The notes under the pieces were generated by a model that was not told the origin of the DNA, made no database searches, and saw only the letters and a program-made list of their open reading frames with translations. Shown one piece after another: positions 47,675 through 57,600 of a stretch of 64,000 nucleotides of DNA. Position 1 is the stretch's first letter, and each line of letters begins with the position of its first letter. Source of the DNA: Streptomyces sp. S465 (lineage in GTDB: Bacteria; Actinomycetota; Actinomycetes; Streptomycetales; Streptomycetaceae). The DNA lies in the NCBI RefSeq assembly GCF_026898115.1, contig NZ_CP114036.1, positions 1,984,001-2,048,000 of the forward strand, in the 5' to 3' direction. The position numbers and the translations under genes are program-made.

Positions 47675-50600
47675 TCAGTCGAGGAACCCGGAGAAGGCCC
47701 CTGACTGGGAGAACCTCGCGCCCAGTCCGCTTGGCAACCGGATATCCACCGTGTCCTGCCATTGGCCACCAATACGGCCGTAGCCTGGAGACGAGACCGA
47801 ACCCGAGTTCGTCAGGATCTCGTCGAGCATGTCCTGGCCCGCCGCGTTCCAGCCAGCCGGATTTTGCTTCCCGGCGGGAAGAGGCCAGCCATTCGGATTT
47901 CCATTCCTCCCCGCATGCTTTGCCAGCGCACGACCAGCAAGCGTGTACTCACCCCGCTTGTCAGAAGGATCAATCTTGGCGCCAGACTGCGATGCTACAT
48001 CGACGTCGATATTGCAGTTATGAACCAAGATCGGCGTCATACCGGCGAGTACATAGTACGTGTGGATGCCGCTGACGGTGAGGTCATGGGTGCGTTGGCG
48101 GCGTTCGAAGTAGCGAACACTCTGAACCTTTGCCGTGTCACCGTTCGAAGTTCGGAGGGTCATGCCAGGCTTCAGGTCTCCGGCGTCGACCCAGCGATCC
48201 TCGCTCTCTACCCAGAAGGGATGCGTGACTGTGGAGATGAGGGCCGCGCTCTTCTCAGCATCACCAGTGGTGATTGAGAGATCGACGAACTGCTTGTCTT
48301 CTTCGGTGACGATAGTGCCGATGACTTTGCGTGCAGTGGTCTTGCCGGTGTCAGGGTCGGTGACTTTTACCTTGTCCCCGGTTTCAACGTCTTCGATGGG
48401 TTTGGCAGAGCCGTCGGCGAGGAGGACGTCAGTGCCTGGAACGAAGCTGTGACATGCGGACTCCGACGCCCGCCCCGCAGGTTGCTCGGCCGATTCCTTA
48501 TCGCGCCCCCTCCACGCCTCGACTCCTTCTTCTGCCGCTTTTCTGGCCCCACGAGCGGCAAGTTTCGCCTTGTTGTAGCCAGTCATGTCGATGGCAGCCT
48601 GGGTGCAGGGTCCCAGGTCCCATGTGGCGTAGCACGTTCCTACGGCAGCGAGCGGGTTGAGCTCCTTGAAGCTGGTTTTTGCTACCTTGAGCCACCAGGG
48701 GTCGGGCAGATTCTCCCGCCTCGTTATATGGTCCTGAACCAGGTAATCGACACGTGAGCCGTACCCGGTGGTGAGCTTGCCGTTATGGCATACGTAGCCG
48801 CAGCGGTAGTCGGCCGTCGCGGCCGCACCCGCGCTACTGCTTCCGCCGCTGGGGTAGTGGTTTTCGGGTGGGGCGCCGTGGCCTGCGTTCCCACCGTTGG
48901 TCGGCATGCAGTGACCGTTTCCGGGGTCTTCGCAGAGTCCTGTCGGGTCGCTGAAGGTGAGCGGGTTGTTGTTGGCATAGGCGTACCCCTGCATCTGCTG
49001 GGTGTCGCCCGGCTCCATGACGGGATCGACCGATAGGAATCGTCCGATGGTGGGGTCGTATTCGCGGGCCCCCAGGTGGGTGAAGCCGGTGGTCTTGGTG
49101 TCGTCGGTTCCGCCGACGAAGCCCTTGGTGCCGGGCCAGTCGGTGGGCTGGGTGCCGCGTACATCGCCGAACGGCAGGGTGCGGCGCTGGGTGAGCTTCT
49201 GGGTGGCGGTATCGATGGCGAGTTGTGCGGTGCCGTGGTGGTCGGCGAGGGTGAGGGAGACGGTGCCGTCGTCTTCCTGGACGGCCTGGTTGCCGCCGCC
49301 GAGGTCGATGTAGCGGGTTGCCTTCGGTGTGGTGGATCCCTTGGGCAGGGTGATCTCGGTATTGCCGAGGTAGAGGGTGGTCTCGGTGGCGCCGCGGCCT
49401 ATCAGGCGGTTGCCGTCGGCGTCGTAGAGGTACTCGGTGACCTTGTCGCTGCCGCCCTCGACCGGCTCAGTCGCCTTGGCCAGGTGACCCTCTACGTCCC
49501 ATGCCAGCGTCCCGGTGTCGCCGCCGAGAGTGCGGGTGGTGGCGTTTCCCGCCTTGTCGTACCCGAAGGACTCCTGCGAGGTGCCGTTGGGGCCAGTTGC
49601 CTCGACAGAGGTGAGGGTGTGCGGCTGGGCGCCACCCGGCTCGGGGTAGCCGTAGGTGCGCTTGGTGTCCTTCTTCGCGTCGCCTGTGGGGTTGTGGAGG
49701 GTTTCGGTGCGGCGATTGCCGACCTGATCGTATGTGTAGGAGTGCCAGTACGCGGCCGGACCGCCCAGCACGCTGCCGCTCGGTGCAGCGGCGCAGTTGG
49801 TGTCGCCTTGGGTCCATGCCTCGGTCAGGCGCCGCAGGTAGTCGTAGGTGAAGCACTGGTTGTCGGTGCCGGAGCGGGATACGTCCGACACGGACAGGAC
49901 GTTGCCTGCTTCGTCGTAGCGCAGACTGTTGAATTGATCGACGCCTGCGATGTCCTGCCGGTCGACGCGGGCGGTGGCAAGGCGCTGCGTGCCCCACTCA
50001 TAGGTGTTCGTGGCCCACGTCTTCTTGCCGCCGTTATGCGACAGTTCGTATTGCAGGGGTTTGCCGGTGAGGCTGTAATTGATCGTCGACTTCAGGCCCT
50101 GGCTGCCGTCGATCGCGACGGGACGCAGCGTTTCGTCTTCATAGGTGGAGACGACCGTTGTTGCCGGCAGCGCTCCGGCCTTGGGGTAGCCAGTACCTTC
50201 GACGAGGCCGGAGACCTTGTAGGAGGTCGTGGACAGATAGGTCCCCTGCAGTGCTCCTTCGGAGGCGGGGATGGTGACGGAGGAGCGAAGCGGGCGGTAC
50301 AGGCGGTCGTAGGCGACGACCTTGGAGGTGTAGGCCTGACTTCCCTGGTAGCGGGTGGATTCAGCCAGGTATCCCTTGGCTTCGCGGACAGTGTCGTACA
50401 CCCACTTCGCCCGCAGCTCACCGCCGGGTGAGTCCTTGTGGAGTTCGGTCCGGCGGCCGAGGCCGTCGTAGACATAGGCCAGGGTGGTGTCACGCGCGTC
50501 CGTTGTGGAGGTCAGCTGACCACGGTCGTCGTAAACACTCGTGCTGGTGCCTTTGTCCGGATCAGTGGCTTTGGTAAGGCGGCCAAGCAGGTCGTAGGCG

Positions 50601-53600
50601 TAGGTCCAGCTGTTCTTGGCGGGGTCGGTGACCTTCTTGAGCTCGCCGCGGGGTGTGTAGGTGTAGGTGGTGGTGTCGTAGGCGGCGTCGGCGGTGCGCT
50701 GGTGGTGCTGGCGCAGTTCAGTGGTCTGGCCGCGGGCGTCGGTGAGGGTGGTGGTGGCGGTGCCGCCTACGGGTGGGATGACAGTGGTGCGGTCACCGCC
50801 GTAGATGGTCTTGGTCACGCCCAGGACGCTGCCGCCGTCGCCATTTCCGGCGATCTGCCGTGCCTCGGTCTGTCGGCCCAGGCCGTCGTAGGCGTAGCGG
50901 TTCTGCGTCTCGACGCTCAGCGCGTCCTCGGGCTTGAAGAGTGCGGTCGCTGGTTTGCCGTCCGTGTAGTACGTGGCGAAATCCTTGGACTTCAGGCCAC
51001 GCTCGTCATAGAAGACATCCGTGAGCAGTCGGCCACCGTCCGGGCCGGGGGCTTGTGTCTGCCGCTCGCGCAGGAGGCCGTCATAGAGGGTGTAGGAGGT
51101 GCGCTGCGCGCCGTTGTTACCCAATGTCTTGGTGCCGACGGCGACGGGCTGGTTCTCGCCGACGTGGTAGGTGAACTCGTAGGTGGGGGTCTGGCCGGTG
51201 AGCCGGTCCGCCAGCCACACCTTGGTGGAACGGCCCAGCGCGTCGTAGGCGTAGCTGGTGGTCTTGTCGTTGGTGTCGGTCTGCTTCAGGGGCAGACCAC
51301 GTAACACATCGCGCGTGGTGGTGGTTGTCTGTGCGGTGCTCGCGTCGCCTGCCTTGGCGGGTGGCGACGTCACCTTCGCCGTGGTGGGGATACCCGTGGC
51401 GGGGGTATAGGCGGTTGTGGTGGTGCGGCCGTCGGTCCGGGCGGTCCGCTGGAGCGCGCCGGCCGCGGTGACGGTGATATCGGCCGTCAGGTCGGTGTTG
51501 GTCAGGACGCGTCCGTACGAGTCGTAAGTGGACCCGGACTCCGTGTAGACCGCAGTGGTGCCGTCGTACTTCTTCAGCACCGCCGTCCCGGTGGTATCTC
51601 CTGTGGTCGGGGCCGCGCCGTAGGCTCCGCTGTCGTAGGCCGTGCGCGTGTCGGAGATGACGTCGTCCGGTCGGCTGACGGCAGCGTCACATGCCTGGGC
51701 GACTGTCTCCACCCGTGCGGGGAGGGTGAGGATGTTCTTGTCGGTGTTGGTGGCGTAGGTGGTGCGGGTGCATGTGTTGTCGGTGGCGGTGTCGTTGTCG
51801 CCGAAGTCGTCGACCTGGGTGACGCGGCCGGCGACCGTGTCGTAGCTGGTGGCACCCGACACGGTCCGCCACTTTCCTCCGGCTCCGTCGTCCAGGGAAG
51901 TGAAGGTTTTGCTGTGGGCGGTTCCGGTGAAGTTGGCAGTGACCGTGCCCCAGTCCCGGACCTTCATGGCGGTCTCGTGGTACCAGGGACGGTTCACTGT
52001 CTTGGCCAGGACCTTGCCGCCCGGACCGGAGTAGCTGACGGTCTTGTAAATGAACCCGGCCGCCGAGGGATGGTCGGTGATCGGGTCACCCTCGCCGTCC
52101 TCCAGAGAGACGCTGACGCTCTTGGTGCCGCCGCTGGTGTCCTTGCGGTCGCCGTCCATGCCGCGCAGGAAGTACGTGTCCTGCTGCGACTTCATCACGG
52201 CCGCCCCGCCCTGGCCACCGGTCTGTACCCGTACCTGGCCATAGCCGCGCCACTGTGACCAGGTCTTGAACTTCTCCTTGGTCAGCCCGTCGTCATCGTC
52301 GAAGTGCCAGGCCGCGCCGCCCTTGTAGTCGTAGGCGGTGACCTGGTCAGGGGCGCCGCCCGTGCGGTCGGTGGTGGTCACAGAGGTGACCACGTACTTG
52401 TTGAACCACTGCCGCTCGGGGTCGTCGCTCGTGCTGCCACCGATGTATTGCGGGAAGCACCGGGTGGTGTTGGTCTGCGGGGTCGGCAGGGCGTCCCAGT
52501 CGCAGGCCTCCACGGAGTAATCGACGTCGATCTGGCCACCGGATTCGTCGGCGACGGTCGAGAGGCGGTCCTTGATGAAGGGCGCGTAGCCATCGCCGGT
52601 CTTGTCAAGTCGATTGGCCAGCTGGGTGTAGGCGAAGGTGGTCTTCGGCAGTGTGATGGCCGGGTCAGCGCTGTGTCCGGTGCGCTGGATGGACTCGAGC
52701 TCCAGCTGGTAGTCGGTGTCAGCCTTGCCCCACCGGTGTTCCAGCTTCCATGAGTCGACGCTCTGATACATACCGGCGTCAAGGACCTGCGTGGTGATCT
52801 GCGTCAGGCGCTTGCGGGTAAAGAAGACCGGGGAGAGGCGGCCCTCGTCGCAGTCCTCATCCGCTGTGCAGTTCAGATCCCAAGGGGTGTCGTACCAATA
52901 GAAGGCGTCCTTGTCGATGGCTGCGCAGTCCGTCTGTGCGTCGGGCAGGCAGCGCTCGCTGCTGGTGAAGTCGACCTTCGCCAAGGCTTTAGTGCCGTAC
53001 ATCGACGACGACCGCAGTCCGTATTCGATCCGGTCCAGCTCGCCGCCGCGGACATAGCGGGTGTTGTCCTTGGCTTTGAGGTTCCGGCCGTAGGAGTTGG
53101 TCTCCTTGTCGTAGTAATAGGCGATGGCGTTCCCATGTGGGTCGACGACATAGTCGAGATTCCATCGCCATGCCTGTTGACACCAGGAGTCGGCGAACGT
53201 CGCCCCATGACACGGTTCGCCGGAGCCGTTCCCGAAGACAGGAACCGTCCAGGTGGAGTCGGTGGTTTCCTTGCCGTCGGCCCATCCCGGCAGCCGGTTG
53301 TAGCCGAAGTAGTAGCGCGTCCCCTCGGGCGTGGTGACCCGCCAGTACTCGTCGTTCCGTGCGCCGTTGTCGCGCACGTTGGTGTCCGAACCGTGGAGCC
53401 GGTCGATCTTCGTGCCGTCGTCGCTCTTCAGTTTCCAGGAATCGGTCCCGTTCGGTACCAGTTCCCCGCCCTTGCCGTTGAAGGACATGAAGGCGTTGTC
53501 GTAGGCCCAGCACAGGTCGCCTGGTTTACTTCCGTCCGCGTTCTTCACTCCGTCGTCCGCGCACGGCTTGTAGCGGCGCTCGATGAAGCCCGGCCAGAGG

Positions 53601-54559
53601 TCGAAGCCGTCGCCCACCCAGGACGACTGGTTGTTGGTGTTCGCGGTACGGCCGTCGACACCACCCGAGGAGTACGAAAGGCCCACAGCCGGCGACAGAC
53701 CACCCGGCACCTCCGGAACGGACATGCCGTACGACCAGGTGAAGTCCCCGGTATTGAGGTTGGTGTTCCACGCTGCCGACGGCGAGAGGGAAGTGGCCTT
53801 GTAATCGCCCTTCTCCCCGCCCTCTTCAGCCACGGCCGCCAGCACCGTGGGCTCGTCCGCGCGCAGAGCCAGCTCGGGACTGGTGAGGATCTGCTGCTCA
53901 GCGTCGTTGACGGTTTCGACGGGCTTGGCTGTGCTGCACTGTTGCCGGTCAGGGGTGGTCAGGACGCAGGCTGGCAACTCGACCAGGGTGAGCCGAGAGG
54001 CGTAGTTGCCACCGTATGCCCCGGCGAATGCGGAGTAGTCGACGCGGGCCCGCACCCGGCTCGGTCCGGCTTGCTTCACCTTCTTGTCGTCTGCCTTCGG
54101 CTGCAAAGTGAACAGCAGACCGTCGACGCCCGCGTTATGCGCCGCCTTGCGTCCCACCACGCTGACCGCGACGTGATCCGGGGCTGCTTCTGCGCCTCTC
54201 CGTGTATCCGCAGCCGCAGCTAGTGCAAGGGGCAGACCTGGGGCCCGTACCGGCGACACCCCGGCCTTCGCACCGGCTGCGGGGAGCGTGACCACTGTTG
54301 ATGCCGCATTTGGCCATGTGGCACGAGGGGCGGCCTGGGGGGTCGGCGGCCCCTTCATGACGGTACGTGGTTTGACCATGGCGATCGTTCCGGGCACCGG
54401 CTTCTCCGCGCTGGGAAGGCCAGGGCGGCCCTTGCCGGTGTCATCGGCAACGGCGGGCTGGACCACACCCTGAAGCAGAGCCGCGATCATGATCACAGCC
54501 GAGGCCAACGCGACACGAGGCCGGAGAGTCCGTAACCGCCTGCTCGATCTGCCGTTCAT
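47675..54559 (-). CDS. RHS polymorphic toxin with Hint domain and variable C-terminal toxin
   Basis: This 2,294-aa secreted protein has a signal peptide (VALASAVIMIAALLQGVVQP, about 15-38) and an N-terminal shell segment (WNTNLNTGDFTWSYGMSVP; SYSSGGVDGRT). YD/RHS repeats (about 1080-1850) include SYAYDALGRSTKV, AYVYDGLGRRTELH and FTYDYLRRLTEAW. The RHS core is REYDPTIGRFLSVDPVM with NNPLTFSDPTGLCE (about 1835-1875). The Hint self-cleavage domain (about 2036-2182) begins CHSFVPGTDVLLADG and ends PILVHNC. The last 112 residues carry AGRALAKHAGRNG and GARFSQSGAFSGFLD, a toxin I cannot assign. In the family, the shell encloses the toxin, which is released into a neighbouring cell. ATG 54559 follows AAGGACAGGG. 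Confidence 0.88.
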   Translation of the reverse strand: MNGRSSRRLRTLRPRVALASAVIMIAALLQGVVQPAVADDTGKGRPGLPSAEKPVPGTIAMVKPRTVMKGPPTPQAAPRATWPNAASTVVTLPAAGAKAGVSPVRAPGLPLALAAAADTRRGAEAAPDHVAVSVVGRKAAHNAGVDGLLFTLQPKADDKKVKQAGPSRVRARVDYSAFAGAYGGNYASRLTLVELPACVLTTPDRQQCSTAKPVETVNDAEQQILTSPELALRADEPTVLAAVAEEGGEKGDYKATSLSPSAAWNTNLNTGDFTWSYGMSVPEVPGGLSPAVGLSYSSGGVDGRTANTNNQSSWVGDGFDLWPGFIERRYKPCADDGVKNADGSKPGDLCWAYDNAFMSFNGKGGELVPNGTDSWKLKSDDGTKIDRLHGSDTNVRDNGARNDEYWRVTTPEGTRYYFGYNRLPGWADGKETTDSTWTVPVFGNGSGEPCHGATFADSWCQQAWRWNLDYVVDPHGNAIAYYYDKETNSYGRNLKAKDNTRYVRGGELDRIEYGLRSSSMYGTKALAKVDFTSSERCLPDAQTDCAAIDKDAFYWYDTPWDLNCTADEDCDEGRLSPVFFTRKRLTQITTQVLDAGMYQSVDSWKLEHRWGKADTDYQLELESIQRTGHSADPAITLPKTTFAYTQLANRLDKTGDGYAPFIKDRLSTVADESGGQIDVDYSVEACDWDALPTPQTNTTRCFPQYIGGSTSDDPERQWFNKYVVTSVTTTDRTGGAPDQVTAYDYKGGAAWHFDDDDGLTKEKFKTWSQWRGYGQVRVQTGGQGGAAVMKSQQDTYFLRGMDGDRKDTSGGTKSVSVSLEDGEGDPITDHPSAAGFIYKTVSYSGPGGKVLAKTVNRPWYHETAMKVRDWGTVTANFTGTAHSKTFTSLDDGAGGKWRTVSGATSYDTVAGRVTQVDDFGDNDTATDNTCTRTTYATNTDKNILTLPARVETVAQACDAAVSRPDDVISDTRTAYDSGAYGAAPTTGDTTGTAVLKKYDGTTAVYTESGSTYDSYGRVLTNTDLTADITVTAAGALQRTARTDGRTTTTAYTPATGIPTTAKVTSPPAKAGDASTAQTTTTTRDVLRGLPLKQTDTNDKTTSYAYDALGRSTKVWLADRLTGQTPTYEFTYHVGENQPVAVGTKTLGNNGAQRTSYTLYDGLLRERQTQAPGPDGGRLLTDVFYDERGLKSKDFATYYTDGKPATALFKPEDALSVETQNRYAYDGLGRQTEARQIAGNGDGGSVLGVTKTIYGGDRTTVIPPVGGTATTTLTDARGQTTELRQHHQRTADAAYDTTTYTYTPRGELKKVTDPAKNSWTYAYDLLGRLTKATDPDKGTSTSVYDDRGQLTSTTDARDTTLAYVYDGLGRRTELHKDSPGGELRAKWVYDTVREAKGYLAESTRYQGSQAYTSKVVAYDRLYRPLRSSVTIPASEGALQGTYLSTTSYKVSGLVEGTGYPKAGALPATTVVSTYEDETLRPVAIDGSQGLKSTINYSLTGKPLQYELSHNGGKKTWATNTYEWGTQRLATARVDRQDIAGVDQFNSLRYDEAGNVLSVSDVSRSGTDNQCFTYDYLRRLTEAWTQGDTNCAAAPSGSVLGGPAAYWHSYTYDQVGNRRTETLHNPTGDAKKDTKRTYGYPEPGGAQPHTLTSVEATGPNGTSQESFGYDKAGNATTRTLGGDTGTLAWDVEGHLAKATEPVEGGSDKVTEYLYDADGNRLIGRGATETTLYLGNTEITLPKGSTTPKATRYIDLGGGNQAVQEDDGTVSLTLADHHGTAQLAIDTATQKLTQRRTLPFGDVRGTQPTDWPGTKGFVGGTDDTKTTGFTHLGAREYDPTIGRFLSVDPVMEPGDTQQMQGYAYANNNPLTFSDPTGLCEDPGNGHCMPTNGGNAGHGAPPENHYPSGGSSSAGAAATADYRCGYVCHNGKLTTGYGSRVDYLVQDHITRRENLPDPWWLKVAKTSFKELNPLAAVGTCYATWDLGPCTQAAIDMTGYNKAKLAARGARKAAEEGVEAWRGRDKESAEQPAGRASESACHSFVPGTDVLLADGSAKPIEDVETGDKVKVTDPDTGKTTARKVIGTIVTEEDKQFVDLSITTGDAEKSAALISTVTHPFWVESEDRWVDAGDLKPGMTLRTSNGDTAKVQSVRYFERRQRTHDLTVSGIHTYYVLAGMTPILVHNCNIDVDVASQSGAKIDPSDKRGEYTLAGRALAKHAGRNGNPNGWPLPAGKQNPAGWNAAGQDMLDEILTNSGSVSSPGYGRIGGQWQDTVDIRLPSGLGARFSQSGAFSGFLD

Positions 54560-54684
54560 CCCTGTCCTTCATCCCTCACTGTGAGCACCGCCGGACGAAT
54601 ACGCCGTGCGGTGAGGCAGAAGCTGGTACGTGGGAGCCGCAATGCCTGATGGTCCGGGGAACACTCGGCCACTCTTGGCGAAGG

Positions 54685-57600
54685 TCAGTCGCCGCCGGGA
54701 ACGTCCGTGGCCATATCCGGTGTACCGGCCGCGAGCTGCGATACCTGTGCGTCGCTGAGTGCCCCTTGAAAGGCCCACACGTCGGAGACGGCGCCGGGCC
54801 AGTACTCCCCCCAGGTGGTACCCGTCTTGGCGCGGCCGAGTTGGAGCGGTTGCGTTGCCCTGAAGGACAGCGCGTTCTCCGACCACGACATCCGGTCACT
54901 GCAAGCCGTGTCGTCCGCGTCGCCGTTGCCGTCGACGTCCGCGCAGACGGTCTCTTCCAACTCGCCATTTACATACAACGTGAGTTGCTTGGCGAATCCG
55001 TCGTACACCAGCGCCAGGTGTGTCCAGTCGGCTGGACTGTAGAACTGTCCGTTCTCGACCTGCGTGACCGTGGCGTCCTTGCTGTCCTCGTTCGCCATGG
55101 AAACCCGCCACCGGCCCGGGTCGGTGTCCGGAGTCGGGCTCGGTACATACCGCACCGCAAAGGCATTCTGCTGCGCGCCCGGTGCGCTGAGCAGCGCCGC
55201 TTCGTCCTTCGGTACGGCCGCGGCTTGTGCCCATGCTGTCACTGTGAAACTCGCGCTCGTGTCCACCGGCACTGCGGATGTCGCGGCGTAGTCGTCGATA
55301 CCGTCGAGCAAGAGGCCACCGTCGACCCAGCCCGCTCCGACCTGTGCGCCGCCGTTGAGCGTCATGTCGTTGCCGGATGCAGAGGCGTCCGGTGTGGTCG
55401 GTGGCGAACCGGCCGGCTGCTGGAATGTCCAGCGTCCCTTGACCAGCGCACGCTGCTTGAACAACTGCTGCGCCTCGGTGGCCGAGACCGGGCGGTCGAA
55501 CAGCCGCACATCGTCGATCATGCCCGGGAAGTGGTTGTCGACCCGTCCGCCGTAGGAGCCGGCGCCTATGTACATCGACTGATCCGCATAGAACGCACCG
55601 GCCAGTTCAGTCGATCCGGCCTTGGCCCCGTTGAGGTACAGCGTGAGGACGTTGGCCACCGTGTCGTGCACTCCGACCAGATGCGCCCACTCCCCGGCTC
55701 GCGCCTGCGTCCCGTCCGGTTGCATGGCCCGGATCGGTGTCGCGTCGGCGGTGTCGGCGGAGTACTGGTTGACCGCCCACCGGTCGTAGGCCTTGGAGTA
55801 GTACAGCTCGAAGCCTGGGGCGTATTCCCCGGCCTGGGCTGTGATGATCGCGGCGCCGTCCGGCTTCTTGTCCAGCTTGGCCCAGGCCGAGACCGTGAAG
55901 CTGCGCGAGGTATTGACGTGCGGAGCGCGCTCCTGGCCGATCTTCGCGTATCCGTCCGTGCCGTTGAACCGAGTGGCCTTGCCCGCAACTCCGGCCGCTC
56001 CCGTGGTGACGCCGCCCACGTACTTCGCGGGGATGACTCCGCCGTGTCCCTTGATGTCGGTGGCGCCGGCTTCCTCATCGAGGTGGAAGACCGCAACCGC
56101 CGGGCGACCAGGGTCACCGACGGTCTGGTGGGCGTAGAGCGTGTCGACCTCGTCCTGGGCGACGGGCTTGTCGAAGAGCTGCGTCTCGTCGATCGTGCCG
56201 GGGAAGAAGTCCTTCGCATTTCCGCCGGACGCGCCCGCGCCTATCATCAGGCCCCGACGGGCGTTCCAGTCGATGTCGTGGGAGGCCGTGCCCGTCAGCT
56301 TGCCGTTGACGAACAGCTGCAGCTTCTTGTCCACACCGTCGTACGCGCCGACCAGATGGGTCCACACCCCGGCCTTCACCCCGCCCGGTGTGCCGGCCAT
56401 CGCCCGCACGATCGTCGCGCCGGGCTCGTCATCGGCGAAGGAGTTGAACACCCACCGGTCGTACGAGGCGGAGTAGTACAGCTCGAAGCCGGCGGTCTGG
56501 TTGCCGACCTGGGAGGCCACCATCGCCGCGTGGTCGGGCACCTCCGACAGCTTCACCCACGCCGATACCGAGAACCCGCGAGTGCTATCGACCACGGACA
56601 GGTCGGTGGACGCATAGCTGTCCGTGCCGTTCAGCGACAGGCCCGTGCCGACAACGCCCTCCGCCCCGGTGGCGGCACCACCGTGCAGAGCGAGCGTACG
56701 CGGTGGCGTCGAACCGTCCGCCTGGGCGGCGCCGGGCTTCTCGTCCAGTTGCCACGTCGCCCGCTCCGGCTGCCCGGCCTTCACCCGGAACTGGTAGGTG
56801 CGGATCTCCGATCCGTTCCCCGCCCCGTCGAACGCCTGGGCGGTGACGAAGTTCAGGCCCGGCTTCGCCGGGAGCACCTTGACCGACCGGGCCGCACCGG
56901 CGGAGGTGGACACCTGGTTCGCCGACACCGGATCGCCGTTGAAACCCCACCGGTACCGCGTCACATCAGTGGAAGACGAGTCCAGTTCGAACGTGCCGTA
57001 CTGGCCCACCCCGTCCAGCCACGGGTCCTCAAGATCCTCCGGGTCCGACGCCGGATACTCGCCCGACGCGACCGCGGGTGCCTTCGGCACCGAGGTGTCG
57101 TAGACGAAATAACACCCCGTCGCCCCTCCCGCGTACGACCACGGCGAATACTGCGCACCGTCGTAGGAGCGGACATACCAGTGCACGGTCTTGTTCGCCG
57201 GAATCGAGGACGGCAACGCGATCGCGAAATCCGAGCCCGACCTCTTCGACGACGACAAGGCCGGTTTCCAGCGCGCGATCAGCCCCTTGCCGTCGCCCGC
57301 GTCCCACTTCGCCTGGAACTGCACCGCGACGCTGTCGCGGTCCGGGTCGGTGACGTTGTTGGCGTAGACCTTGCCCAGGGTGCGCACCCGCGCCGCGTCC
57401 CCCGGCTTCTTGCAGGTGCCCCCGTACTCCATAGTCAGCTGCGACATCCTGACCTGTCCGGGCGGGCGGTTGTACTTCACCCGCAGATACGCGTCATCCG
57501 AGAACCGCTTCCACCCATACCGGTCACTCTCGCTGGACGCCTGCAGGCCGAACGTCATCGTCGACCACTTCTTGTCCGCGGCCTCCTGCACCGCGGACCG

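Noticed and set aside
49076..50431. A 451-codon plus-strand frame inside the RHS gene
   Set aside because: Antisense shadow of RHS repeats; no family features.
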